Shown: positions 51,987 through 61,079 of the stretch, piece by piece | Numbering within the stretch: position 1 is the first letter of the stretch | Layout: the number at the start of each line of letters is the position of its first letter | Assembly (NCBI GenBank): GCA_044220545.1 | Contig: JBGAQX010000009.1 | Coordinates: 17,187 to 81,186, forward strand | DNA: 64,000 nucleotides | Reading direction: 5' to 3' | Source of the DNA: Fen-999 sp044220545 | GTDB lineage: Bacteria > Pseudomonadota > Gammaproteobacteria > Burkholderiales > Rhodocyclaceae | The notes under the pieces: generated by a model | The model's input: the letters and a program-made list of their open reading frames with translations, nothing else | Told to the model about the DNA's origin: nothing | Database searches by the model: none | Translations under genes and position numbers: made by a program

Positions 51987-53751
51987 ATCGCTCGATCGCC
52001 GCCGACCATGCCTGCGCGTCGTCGGGATAGCGCTGGATCGCCGCGGCCAGATCGCCGCGCCACCGCCGCCAGTTTTCGGCCGAGTTGATGCGCTCGCGGC
52101 ACAGCGAGTCGTCAGCGAAATTTCGGGCGATGTTGTCGATGAAGTTGCGGAAGTTCGCCGTCGCGGCGGTGTGCGCCGCCGCGCTCCACCAGGCGGCCGG
52201 ATCATCGAGCCGTTCCCGCAGGCGGCCGACCTTGGCGAGGATGTCCGCGCGCCGGGCGTTGTATTGCTGTAGCAGTTCGTCGCGCACCGCCTCGAGCGTC
52301 CGCAACTGGTCGGCCGGGGCGATAACCCGCATCGGGAAACCGTCGGCCGTCAGCCGCTCGATGGAGAACAGCATCACGTCGCCGAAGAACTGCCGCTCGA
52401 ACTCGCCGCACATGTCGATGCGCGCTTCGCCGGCCGCGCTGGCCGCGCCGCCCGCGATACCCGGCCGGAACTCCGACTGGCTGGTGCCCTCGACGGTGCG
52501 CTTGTGCAGCATGGGCAGGTTGGCGGAAACGAAGCGCGGGCCGATCCGCGACTTCGCCAGCCGTCCCAGCGTCGGGCCGGACATGCGCAGCCGCAGCGCG
52601 GCGAAGGGAATGGCGTACTTCAGGCCCTCGGGGCGGAACACGTAGTTGCCGGCATAGACGGTGCGCGCTGGCTGCACGGTGCGCCACAGATCGTCATGCA
52701 CATAGCGCGAAACGCGGGTCGGATGCTCCCCGTGGAAGAAGCCATTGAGGCGGCTGGCGAAGTGCGCGAAGCCATCGGCCTCGGTGTGCCGGTCGGCGAG
52801 CGGGCACGGGTAGCGATAGGTTTCATCGGCCTTGCGGTAGCCGAAGCGCTCGGCCATGTCGTGGTAGGTCGCTTCACCCTGACGATGGGCGCTCTGGTCA
52901 TGGTGGTCGTGATGGCGACAGGCCGCGCGCGGATCGCCCCTGGCGGTGAGGTCCAGGAAACCGATCACGTCGGCGAGGAAGTTGCCGGTCATCACCGCCG
53001 GCGAGACCGGCGGGTCGCCGACCACCTTGCCGGTCAGCAACAGGGCGTCGGTCTGGTCGAAGATCTCGTCGAGGCGATGGAAGAAGCTGATCGCACAGGT
53101 CTCCACGTCACCCTTGGGCGTGCCGACCTTGACGCTGAATTCCTGGTCGCTGTCGAGTGACCAGAACAGCAGGCGCTCGTCCGGCTCGGCGCGTCGCAGG
53201 CGCGCGAGATGCAGGTAGGCGAGATTGCGCATCACGCCCTGACCCTTGTGGCCACGATAGGCCGGCGCGGTGTCGCCGATGCTCGACTGGAGCGATGCGC
53301 GTTCCGTCTCGTCGAGCGACTCCAGCAGCGTCGCCTGCTCGTCGGGGCCGAAGTGCCGCGTGACGAGGCCGAGCCGGGTCATCCGCTCCGCCAGGGCGCG
53401 ATTGCTCGCGATGCACGTCGCGTCGGCGCTGTCGTCGGCGATCACCGCGACGATCTTGTGCCAGCGGCCGTCGCGCGTGCCGCCGTAGCCGTAGGCGCGG
53501 CAAAGCGCCAGCAGGCTGTCGAGACAGGTGGCGATGTGTTGCGGCCGGTCGGCCACGGGAATGACCACGACGAATTTGTGGCGCCGGTCCGCACCGCCGG
53601 CGGCGATCTGTTCTTCCAGTTTTCGATGCGCGGCCTGGTAGTCGGCGAGCTTCGACGCATCGAAACCGTTCGCCCACAGCGCCGCCTCGGCCGCGGCGAT
53701 GCCGCGCACTGCGTCGGAGTCAGCGATCCGACCGGTAGCTGGGGAAGGCAT
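51970..53751 (-). CDS. Large glycosyltransferase-like protein, function unknown
   Basis: 593 residues, no signal peptide. 'HKFVVVIPVADRPQHIATCL' followed by 'DSLLALCRAYG' resembles the start of a GT-A (family 2) glycosyltransferase, and 'FWSLDSDQEFSV' holds a D-S-D motif in the place of DxD. The region 'CRHHDHHDQSAH' is unusually His-rich. The C-terminal third is helical. I do not recognise a characterised homologue. It overlaps the thiamine-diphosphate enzyme gene by 32 bases and the ligase gene by 17, so all three should be co-translated. Confidence 0.7.
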   Translation of the reverse strand: MPSPATGRIADSDAVRGIAAAEAALWANGFDASKLADYQAAHRKLEEQIAAGGADRRHKFVVVIPVADRPQHIATCLDSLLALCRAYGYGGTRDGRWHKIVAVIADDSADATCIASNRALAERMTRLGLVTRHFGPDEQATLLESLDETERASLQSSIGDTAPAYRGHKGQGVMRNLAYLHLARLRRAEPDERLLFWSLDSDQEFSVKVGTPKGDVETCAISFFHRLDEIFDQTDALLLTGKVVGDPPVSPAVMTGNFLADVIGFLDLTARGDPRAACRHHDHHDQSAHRQGEATYHDMAERFGYRKADETYRYPCPLADRHTEADGFAHFASRLNGFFHGEHPTRVSRYVHDDLWRTVQPARTVYAGNYVFRPEGLKYAIPFAALRLRMSGPTLGRLAKSRIGPRFVSANLPMLHKRTVEGTSQSEFRPGIAGGAASAAGEARIDMCGEFERQFFGDVMLFSIERLTADGFPMRVIAPADQLRTLEAVRDELLQQYNARRADILAKVGRLRERLDDPAAWWSAAAHTAATANFRNFIDNIARNFADDSLCRERINSAENWRRWRGDLAAAIQRYPDDAQAWSAAIERYARRP

Positions 53752-55363
53752 TCTTGTCCCACATCAGTTCGATGAGGTTGATCTCGTTGGCGAGATCGGC
53801 CGTGGCGAACATGGCGTCCACGTCGGCCTCGGCTTCGATTTTCCAGTGCCGGATGCCGAATGATCGGGCCAGCAGCGCGTAATCGGGGTTGCGGAAGTCG
53901 CAGTCGATGTAGCGGCCACCGTAGAGCTGAAACTGGTTCTTGCGGATCAGGCCCATGGCGCCGTTGTTGATGAGGACGACGTTCACCGGGAGCTGGTAGT
54001 TCACGGCGGTCATCAGCTCCATGCAGCACATCTGGAAGCCGCCATCGCCGAGGATGGCGAAGGTCGGCGCGGCGCGTGCGAAGCGCGCGCCAATGGCGGC
54101 CGGCAGGGCATGGCCGAGCGAGGAAATACCCGAGTTGGGGAAGTAGCGGATGCCCGGGGAAGCCTTGAGGTAGCTTTGGGCGACGATGATGTTGTCGTCG
54201 AAGATCATCGCATTGCCGGAGAAACGCGCAGCGAGCTCGGCCAGCAGGTGTTCGATGGGGCGAAAGCGCGCGGCGACGCCGCGGCCGCTGGTGGCCTCCA
54301 TCACCTTGTCGAGCGCCTTGCGCGGCATGGCGGTGTGGCGGGCGATGGCCAGCAGGGCGCCGAGCATGTCGCGGGCGTCGCCATGCACGGCGAGGCTGGC
54401 GCGGAAGACCTTTTCGAGCTGGTCGGCCTCGCTGTCCACCTGCACCACCTTCTTGCCGGCCAGCAGCTTCGGGTCCCACAGGTAGCTGGTGCGCTCGTTG
54501 AACCCGGCGCCGAGGACGATCAGCAGGTCGGCCTGGTCGACGATATAGCGGTAGGCGCAACCATCGGAGGTGACGCCCAGGCAACCCAGACTCAAGGGTG
54601 ATGATTCGGCGATGACGCCCTTGCCCTTGAGCGTGGTGGCGACCGGAATGCCCAGCAGCTCGCTGGCCTGCGTCAGTTCGTCCTGCGCGCCGGCGGCGAG
54701 ACAGCCGTGACCGGCGATGAAGACCGGATAACGCGCGGCGGCGATCAGGTCGGCGAGTTCCGTGGCCGAGGCCGAAAGGCCGCAGGCGGTGCGGCCGCCG
54801 CTGGCGCCGAAGGCGATGCCGTCGAGCATGTCCGCGTCGACCAGTTCCTTCTGGATGTTGTAGGGGAAGCTCAGCAACACGGGGCCGGGGCTGGCCGACA
54901 ACAGGGTGCGCGCCGCCTGGTTGAGCACCTGCGGCAGGTAGTCGGTGCGCTCGACGATGCGGTGGTAGCGCGTGATGCTCCTGAACAGCAAGGCCTGATC
55001 GAGGCTGCCGCCTTCGCCGGAGCTTTCCTGCAGGCCGCCCTTGCCGAAGATGTAGGTCGAGGTTTCGCCGGTGACGACGAGGATTGGCTGTTTGTCGGCG
55101 TAGGCGTTGGCGATGCCGGTGACGAGGTTGGTGGCGCCGGGACCGGCGGTGGTGATGCAGGCGCCGATCCGGCCCGTGGCGCGCGCCAGGCCGCCGGCCA
55201 TGAAGGCCGCCCCCTGCTCGTGCTTGACCAGCACGCTCTTGATGGCCGAGTCGCGCAGGTGGTCGTAGACCGGCAGGATATGGGCGCCGGGCATGCCAAA
55301 TACGTGGTCTATGCCGAGCCGCTCCATGAACCGGACGATCAGTTCGCTGACTGCTATCTTCAT
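53720..55363 (-). CDS. Thiamine-diphosphate enzyme, acetolactate-synthase-like
   Basis: 547 residues with the three-domain layout of the POX/AHAS group. Catalytic Glu49 lies in 'VKHEQGAAFMAGGLARATG', with 'GPGATNLVTGIANAYADKQP' and the ThDP motif 'GDGGFQMCCMELMTAVNY' ending in 'VLINNGAMGLI'. It is shorter and has a different context from IlvB (no ilvN nearby), so branched-chain synthesis is unlikely; decarboxylation or carboligation of another 2-oxoacid is inferred. First gene of the three-gene operon. Its start faces the secreted repeat protein gene. Confidence 0.87.
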   Translation of the reverse strand: MKIAVSELIVRFMERLGIDHVFGMPGAHILPVYDHLRDSAIKSVLVKHEQGAAFMAGGLARATGRIGACITTAGPGATNLVTGIANAYADKQPILVVTGETSTYIFGKGGLQESSGEGGSLDQALLFRSITRYHRIVERTDYLPQVLNQAARTLLSASPGPVLLSFPYNIQKELVDADMLDGIAFGASGGRTACGLSASATELADLIAAARYPVFIAGHGCLAAGAQDELTQASELLGIPVATTLKGKGVIAESSPLSLGCLGVTSDGCAYRYIVDQADLLIVLGAGFNERTSYLWDPKLLAGKKVVQVDSEADQLEKVFRASLAVHGDARDMLGALLAIARHTAMPRKALDKVMEATSGRGVAARFRPIEHLLAELAARFSGNAMIFDDNIIVAQSYLKASPGIRYFPNSGISSLGHALPAAIGARFARAAPTFAILGDGGFQMCCMELMTAVNYQLPVNVVLINNGAMGLIRKNQFQLYGGRYIDCDFRNPDYALLARSFGIRHWKIEAEADVDAMFATADLANEINLIELMWDKNAFPSYRSDR

Positions 55364-55472
55364 TTCATTCCGTCACCGCCGGGATCCGGCCTCAATGCCG
55401 CCGCGTGCCCGAGGGCGACTCGCCGTAAAATGGCCGAATTTGAGCACAAGCCAGACCGGCAAGAAAGAAAAG

Positions 55473-55967
55473 ATGCGCTTCGCAAACCATGTTCTGATGG
55501 CGGTCATTGCCTTCCTGGCTTCCCAATGGGTGGGCGCCGCCGATAACAGCCTGCTGATTCAGCTCGAGCCGAACGGGCATTACAAGCTCTGGCACACCGA
55601 GGGCGTGACCACGCTCAGCGACGACGAGGTGCTTTCCCTGGCCGCCACCGCCCGGCCCGAAGGGGGCGAGCCGATGGCCGTCGCCGCCGGCACGGCCCGC
55701 GCTTTCGAGACCAGCCAGGGCGTGGTCATCGCCATCCCCGAGGCCAAGGCCGACAAGAAGCTTCTGGTCGATCGCGACGACTGTGGCGCCATCAAGCTCT
55801 GGCATTCGGAAGGCAGCACGATGCTGACCGAGGAACAGATGACCGACCTGGTCATCAGCGCCTTGCCGGGCGGGGGCCGGCCGATCGCCGTCGGCGACCG
55901 TTACGCCAAGGCCTACATCACCCGGCTGGGCTACACCGTGGTCGTCTGGAAGCCCGTGGCGCGCTGA
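55473..55967 (+). CDS. Secreted protein with two internal repeats, function unknown
   Basis: 164 residues. Signal peptide (RFANHVLMAVIAFLASQWVG then AADN) and two copies of a domain of about 60 residues: residues 29-89 ('GHYKLWHTEGVTTLSDDEVL') and 97-159 ('GAIKLWHSEGSTMLTEEQMT'). 'KLWH.EG.T.L' recurs with a 70-residue period, as does 'G...P.AV'. No catalytic motif stands out; a small-molecule or redox-partner binding role in the periplasm is possible. Nothing similar is known to me. The longer frame upstream runs into the divergent gene's leader and lacks a signal peptide. Confidence 0.75.
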   Translation: MRFANHVLMAVIAFLASQWVGAADNSLLIQLEPNGHYKLWHTEGVTTLSDDEVLSLAATARPEGGEPMAVAAGTARAFETSQGVVIAIPEAKADKKLLVDRDDCGAIKLWHSEGSTMLTEEQMTDLVISALPGGGRPIAVGDRYAKAYITRLGYTVVVWKPVAR

Positions 55968-55978
55968 GCGCGGCACGA

Positions 55979-56521
55979 TCAGGTTCGAGGCGGGCTGCCG
56001 CCCGCCAGCCACCGCCGCCTTCGCGCCAGCCAAGCCACGGCCGGCCAGGGCAGGCCGACGAATGCTTCCCGCACCACCAGCGGTTGTCCGTCGCGCCAGA
56101 AGCAAGAACGCCGGGCGGGCAGGCGCTTGGCGGGAGACGGCCCCGGCAGCCAGGTGTATTCGAATGGTCCCCGGCGGATGCGCGGATCGCTCCACAACAG
56201 GGTTGCCAGGGGTTGGCGGCCCAGGCTGCGCAGGCCCCGCCATGGCCCCAGGATGCCCGCGCGAGTGGTGGCGCTGCGCGCCAGCACCGCCGGCTGGCCA
56301 TTGCGGCTGACGCAAACCTCGCGCACGTAGACACGCTGCCCCGGGCGCGCCAGACCCAGCGCCGCGGCCTCGTCGGGTCGGGCCGGCTGCCAGCCGCTGC
56401 GCAGCACTTCGACGCTGATCGCTCCACCGCGCGCCAGACGGGCGGTCAGCGAGCCCGGCTGGCGCATCGGGCGCGCATTCGCGGCAATCGGCGGGAAGGA
56501 AGTCCAGATGAGGGGCGGCAT
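55979..56521 (-). CDS. ubiC: Chorismate-pyruvate lyase
   Basis: 180 residues. 'LRSLGRQPLATLLWSDPRIR' and 'RGPFEYTWL', then 'RRSCFWRDGQPLVVREAFVG' are the UbiC signature, with the catalytic Arg and C-terminal Glu in place. It makes 4-hydroxybenzoate, the first step to ubiquinone. It converges on the secreted repeat gene and is divergent from kup; ubiA is not adjacent. Confidence 0.9.
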   Translation of the reverse strand: MPPLIWTSFPPIAANARPMRQPGSLTARLARGGAISVEVLRSGWQPARPDEAAALGLARPGQRVYVREVCVSRNGQPAVLARSATTRAGILGPWRGLRSLGRQPLATLLWSDPRIRRGPFEYTWLPGPSPAKRLPARRSCFWRDGQPLVVREAFVGLPWPAVAWLARRRRWLAGGSPPRT

Positions 56522-56593
56522 GTCAGGGGCGCCATTCTAAGGGCAGTCGACTTGGCTTTGGGATGCCGTTCGACGCCTATAATGCGCCGCAGC

Positions 56594-58474
56594 ATGTCCG
56601 CCGATTCGTCCCTCAAGCAGAGTACCGCCGCCATGTCCCTGGCCGCCATGGGCGTGGTTTACGGCGACATCGGCACCAGCCCGCTCTACACCCTCAAGGA
56701 AGTCTTCGGCGGCCACCACCCGGTGCCCGTGACGCCGGACAATGTGCTCGGCATCCTCTCGCTGGTGTTCTGGGCGCTGGTGATCGCGGTGTCCCTGAAG
56801 TACGTGGTCTTCATCATGCGCGCCGACAACCGGGGCGAGGGCGGCATCATGGCGCTTACCGCGCTGGCCCTGCGCACCAGCGGCGCCAGTCCGCGCCGCA
56901 TGTGGTGGATGGCCGCGCTGGGCATCTTCGGCGCGGCGCTCTTTTATGGCGACGGCGCCATCACGCCGGCGATTTCGGTGCTCTCCGCCGTCGAAGGTCT
57001 GGAGATCGTCACGCCGGCCTTCAAGCCCTACGTGGTGCCGATCACGCTGATGGTGATCGTGGCGCTGTTCTTCGTTCAGCGCCGCGGCACGGCCAGCGTG
57101 GGCGCCCTGTTCGGGCCGGTGATGCTGTTCTGGTTCACCACGCTGGGCGTGCTGGGCGTCATGGCTGTCGCCCGCCATCCGACCGTCCTTGTCGCCATCA
57201 ACCCCTGGTATGCGCTGCACTTCTTCCTCGCCAATTACGTGCTGGCCTTCCTGGCGCTGGGGGCGGTGGTGCTGTGCGTCACCGGCGGCGAGGCGCTCTA
57301 CGCCGACATGGGCCATTTCGGCCGGCGGCCGATCAAGCTGGCCTGGTTCGGTTTTGTGTTTCCCTGCCTGTACCTGAACTACCTTGGCCAGGGCGCATTG
57401 ATTCTCGACGACCCGAGCGCCGTGAAGAATCCGTTCTATCTGATGGTTCCCGACCTGCTGCTGGTCCCGATGGTGCTGCTATCGACGCTGGCCACCATCA
57501 TCGCCTCCCAGGCGGTGATTTCCGGCGCGTTTTCGCTCACCCGGCAGGCGATGCAGCTCGGCTACTCGCCGCGCCTGCACACCGTGCATACCTCGGAGCG
57601 CGAGATCGGCCAGATCTACGTGCCGGCCATCAACTGGATGCTGTTTCTCGCCGTCATCGCCCTGGTGCTCGGCTTCCGCACATCCTCGGCGCTGGCCTCG
57701 GCCTACGGCATCGCCGTGACGCTGACCATGATGATCGACACCCTGCTGGCCTTCATCGTCGTGCGCACCCTGTGGCAGTGGCGCGGCTGGCAGGCCGGCC
57801 TGTTCCTGGGGATGTTCATCGTCGGCGATCTGGCCTTCTTCTTCGCCAACAGCGTCAAGATCATGGATGGCGGCTGGTTCCCGCTGGTGCTCGGCTTCGC
57901 CGTGTTCACCCTGCTGGCCACCTGGAAGCGCGGCCGCGTGCTGCTCTACGAAAAGCTCAAGCAGGATTCGATGCCGCTCGACGCCTTCATCGCCAGCCTG
58001 GCCTATGGCGGACCGTATCGCTGCGAGGGGACCGGCATCTTCATGACCACCAATCCGGACGGCGTGCCCCGCGCCATGCTGCATAACCTGCTGCACAACA
58101 AGGTACTGCACCAGCGCGTGGTATTGCTCAATGTCATCATTGAGGACGTTCCCTACGTGCCGGAGATCGATCGGGTCGAGGTGCGCGCGCTGCCCGAAGG
58201 CTTCTATCAGTTGCTGGTGCGCTACGGCTTCAAGGACGATCCGGACATCCCGCGCGCCATGGAGCTTAGCGAAGCCCACGGCCTGGCCTTCGACATGATG
58301 CAGACCTCGTTCTTCCTCGGCAAGGAAACCATCGTCGCCCACCACAAGCCGGCCATGCCGCTCTGGCGGGAATGGCTGTTCGCCTGGTTGTTCCGCAACG
58401 CCGGTTCGGCGACCGAGTTCTTCAAGATCCCGACCAACCGGGTCGTCGAACTCGGTACCCAGGTCGAGCTGTAG
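56594..58474 (+). CDS. kup: Kup potassium uptake transporter
   Basis: 626 residues with 12 predicted TM helices in the N-terminal about 440 residues and a soluble C-terminal domain. The signature 'GVVYGDIGTSPLYTLKEVF' is at the N-terminus, 'FYGDGAITPAISVLSAVEGL' in the third helix region. K+/H+ symporter in the inner membrane. The longer upstream frame is not used; the ATG at 56594 gives the family N-terminus. Confidence 0.97.
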   Translation: MSADSSLKQSTAAMSLAAMGVVYGDIGTSPLYTLKEVFGGHHPVPVTPDNVLGILSLVFWALVIAVSLKYVVFIMRADNRGEGGIMALTALALRTSGASPRRMWWMAALGIFGAALFYGDGAITPAISVLSAVEGLEIVTPAFKPYVVPITLMVIVALFFVQRRGTASVGALFGPVMLFWFTTLGVLGVMAVARHPTVLVAINPWYALHFFLANYVLAFLALGAVVLCVTGGEALYADMGHFGRRPIKLAWFGFVFPCLYLNYLGQGALILDDPSAVKNPFYLMVPDLLLVPMVLLSTLATIIASQAVISGAFSLTRQAMQLGYSPRLHTVHTSEREIGQIYVPAINWMLFLAVIALVLGFRTSSALASAYGIAVTLTMMIDTLLAFIVVRTLWQWRGWQAGLFLGMFIVGDLAFFFANSVKIMDGGWFPLVLGFAVFTLLATWKRGRVLLYEKLKQDSMPLDAFIASLAYGGPYRCEGTGIFMTTNPDGVPRAMLHNLLHNKVLHQRVVLLNVIIEDVPYVPEIDRVEVRALPEGFYQLLVRYGFKDDPDIPRAMELSEAHGLAFDMMQTSFFLGKETIVAHHKPAMPLWREWLFAWLFRNAGSATEFFKIPTNRVVELGTQVEL

Positions 58475-58487
58475 GGGCGCGCGGTCG

Positions 58488-59147
58488 CTAGTCCTGCTGC
58501 TGGATGCTGGTCAGGTAAGCGAGCATGTCCTGGATATCCTGCTCGCTGAATCGGTCGAGAATCCCGCCCGGCTGGTCCTCGTCGTGGGGCCGCTCCTTCT
58601 TGCGGTAGGCGTCGATCTGCCGCTTGAGGTAGTTCGTGTATTGGCCGACCAGCATCGGAAAGTCGCTGCGGCCCATGCCGTCCTTGGCGTGGCAGTTGGC
58701 GCAATGTTCCTGATAGTGGACCTTGCCGTTGTCGATGTTGCCCTCGGCGCGGGAGATCAACATGACGTTTTCCATGGCCAGCAGTCGGGTGTAGGCATCC
58801 TCGTCGCCCTTGAAAACCGGCATCTTGTTCGATAGCCGGACGCTGGCGAGGTAGGCGGAAATGGCCTTGATGTCGTCGTCGGGCAGTTCCCGTTCTTCGG
58901 TGTAGGGCAGCATGGGAATATTGAGCCGGCGGCGGGCGCGGAACGAGCGCAGCTGCTCTTCGAGATAGGCGGCCCGCTGGCCGGCGATGCGCGGATACTC
59001 GCCGCGTTTGCCGCCTTGGCCCTTGTCGCCGTGGCAGCCGGCACAGACATAGTTGATCTCCCTGCCTTTCTCCAGGTCGTCGGCGAAGACAGGGCAGGAA
59101 AGCAAGGCGGCGAAAAGGGTCAGACGGCGCAGGAAGGCGAGGTTCAT
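58488..59147 (-). CDS. Dihaem cytochrome c (c4-like)
   Basis: 219 residues. Signal peptide (to about residue 22, 'SCPVFADD') and two class I cytochrome c domains with haem sites CAGCH (35-39) and CANCH (149-153), each followed by a Met axial-ligand candidate ('NIPMLPYTEE', 'DFPMLVGQY'). Cytochrome c4 passes electrons between the bc1 complex and terminal oxidases or nitrite/NO reductases. It is divergent from the redox sensor regB, 83 bases apart, a suggestive pairing. Confidence 0.92.
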   Translation of the reverse strand: MNLAFLRRLTLFAALLSCPVFADDLEKGREINYVCAGCHGDKGQGGKRGEYPRIAGQRAAYLEEQLRSFRARRRLNIPMLPYTEERELPDDDIKAISAYLASVRLSNKMPVFKGDEDAYTRLLAMENVMLISRAEGNIDNGKVHYQEHCANCHAKDGMGRSDFPMLVGQYTNYLKRQIDAYRKKERPHDEDQPGGILDRFSEQDIQDMLAYLTSIQQQD

Positions 59148-59230
59148 GATTTTCGAGGGTGCGACAAAATGCCGCGGAACGTAGCAGTATTGGATCGGCC
59201 AGTGCTTTGATCGAGGATAATTTCACAACT

Positions 59231-60502
59231 ATGCCCTCGCCGATTTTAGCGACAATGAGTCAAGAGACTCCAGTCACCCTACGCCGCCTGGTCGTCCTGC
59301 GCTGGTGGCTGCTGGTCGGCGAGGTCGTGGCGATCCTGGCCGTGCCGCCCTTGCTCGACATACCACTGCCGCGCTGGCCGATGCTGGTGGTGGTTGGTCT
59401 GCAAACGCTGGCCAATGGTCTGGCGGCCCGTCGCGTCAATCGCGGCGCGGCTTTCGGCGACGGCGAATTGTTCGTGCAGTTGGTGCTGGACGTGGTCGCC
59501 CTGTCGGTATTGATGTTCCTCTCCGGCGGCGCCGCCAACCCGCTCATTTCGCTGCTGTTGCCGCCGGCCGCCATCGCCGCGCTGGCCTTGCCGGGGCGAC
59601 TGGTGGCGCTCGTCGCCGGCCTGGCGATCCTGGCCTACTCGCTGCTGATGGCCGTCTATCTGCCACTGCCGATTGCCGACGCCGAGCGGGCCGCCCGTCT
59701 GCATCTGGCCGGCATGTGGTTCACTTTCGTGCTGTCGGTGGTCATGATGGCCTGGTTCGTCGCGCGCATGACCGCGTCGATCCGGCAGCGCGACGCCGAA
59801 CTCGCGGCCGTGCGCGAGCGGGCGCTGCGCGACGAACGCGTCGTCGCCCTTGGTGCCCTGGCCGCCGGCGCGGCGCACGAGTTGTCGACGCCGCTGGCGA
59901 CCATGGCCATTGTCGCCGGCGAGCTCGAGCACGACGCCAGCCTTGGCGAGGCCGCCCGGGGCGATGTCGCCCTGCTGAAGAAGCAGGTGGCGGCCTGCAA
60001 GGAGATCATCAGCGGCCTGGCGGAGCGGGCCGGCGCCGAGCGCCTGGACAGCGCCGGATCGGTGGCGGTGGATCGCTGGCTGGCCGACATCCACGCGCGC
60101 TGGCTGGCGTTGCGGCCGCGCGTCGTTAGCGATCTGCGCCTGGTCGGCCTGGCGCCGGCCCCGACCGTCATTGTCGATGCGACTCTGGAACAGGGGCTGC
60201 TGAACCTGTTCAACAACGCTGCCGACACCGGCTCGGCGGTGAGCGTGGTCGCCGACTGGGACAGCCGAACCCTGACCATCGAGGTGCGCGACAGCGGCCC
60301 CGGCTTCCCGCCGCCGGTCCTGGCACAGGCGGGGCGGGCGCCGTTTCCGGTTCATGCCGGCGGCACCGGCATCGGCCTGTTCCTCGCCCATGGCGCCGTC
60401 GCGCGGCTCGGCGGCCAACTGACCCTGCACAACGACGGTGGCGGCATCGCGCGGATCCGCCTGCCGGCCAACACGGCCAACCCACTGGCGCGAGCACCTT
60501 GA
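59231..60502 (+). CDS. regB: RegB/PrrB-type redox sensor histidine kinase
   Basis: 423 residues, six TM helices then a kinase core. The quinone-site motif GGAANPL (99-105; family GGxxNPF) and the redox Cys256 in 'KKQVAACKEIISGL' after the phospho-acceptor His216 ('GAAHELSTPL') are both present, the two hallmarks of RegB. The HATPase ends with 'GGTGIGLFLAHG'. RegB controls photosynthesis, respiration, N and CO2 fixation genes by quinone/redox state. ATG 59231 or 59255 (MSQET) are both possible. regA follows. Confidence 0.93.
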   Translation: MPSPILATMSQETPVTLRRLVVLRWWLLVGEVVAILAVPPLLDIPLPRWPMLVVVGLQTLANGLAARRVNRGAAFGDGELFVQLVLDVVALSVLMFLSGGAANPLISLLLPPAAIAALALPGRLVALVAGLAILAYSLLMAVYLPLPIADAERAARLHLAGMWFTFVLSVVMMAWFVARMTASIRQRDAELAAVRERALRDERVVALGALAAGAAHELSTPLATMAIVAGELEHDASLGEAARGDVALLKKQVAACKEIISGLAERAGAERLDSAGSVAVDRWLADIHARWLALRPRVVSDLRLVGLAPAPTVIVDATLEQGLLNLFNNAADTGSAVSVVADWDSRTLTIEVRDSGPGFPPPVLAQAGRAPFPVHAGGTGIGLFLAHGAVARLGGQLTLHNDGGGIARIRLPANTANPLARAP

Positions 60503-60511
60503 AAGCGGATG

Positions 60512-61042
60512 ATGGACGACATTCTGGTCATTGATGACGACGAGACCTTCAACGCCGTGCTGACGCGCGCGCTGAGCCGGCGCGGTCTGGCCGCCGTTGG
60601 CGCCACCGATGCGGAGGCCGCCTTGACCCAGGCGCGGCGCCAGCCGCCGGGGCGCGTGGTACTCGATCTCAATCTGGCGGGCAATTCCGGCCTGACGCTG
60701 ATCGAACCCTTGCTGGCCATTAATGCCGATTGCCGCATCGTGGTGCTGACCGGCTATGCCAGCATCGCCACGGCGGTCGATGCCATCAAGCTCGGCGCGG
60801 TGCAGTACCTGGCCAAGCCGGTCGATGTGGACGCCATTCTGGCCGCATTCGAAGCCGACTCGCGACCCGGTACCGAAGAGGCTCCGGGCAGCGAGCCGCT
60901 GTCGGTGGAGCGGCTCGAATGGGAACACATCCAGCGTGTGCTTCACGAACATGAAGGAAACATTTCATCCACGGCGCGGGCGCTCAAGATGCATCGGCGC
61001 ACCTTGCAGCGCAAGCTGGCCAAGCGACCGGTCAAGAACTGA
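60512..61042 (+). CDS. regA: RegA/PrrA-type response regulator
   Basis: 176 residues. Receiver with acidic pocket 'VIDDDETF' and phospho-site Asp52 ('VVLDLNLAG'), the Lys in 'QYLAKPV', and a short Pro/Glu linker to a Fis-type HTH ('GNISSTARALKMHRRTLQRK'). The layout is RegA. With RegB it is a candidate regulator of cbbM at the other end of this window. Only nine bases from regB. Confidence 0.95.
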   Translation: MDDILVIDDDETFNAVLTRALSRRGLAAVGATDAEAALTQARRQPPGRVVLDLNLAGNSGLTLIEPLLAINADCRIVVLTGYASIATAVDAIKLGAVQYLAKPVDVDAILAAFEADSRPGTEEAPGSEPLSVERLEWEHIQRVLHEHEGNISSTARALKMHRRTLQRKLAKRPVKN

Positions 61043-61079
61043 GCCGGAGCGGCGCGCCAGTGTCGGCGGTGGGACACCG

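Noticed and set aside
53720..55363. Naming the ThDP enzyme ilvB
   Set aside because: No small subunit gene or other ilv gene nearby; it overlaps a GT-like gene, so a separate function is more likely.
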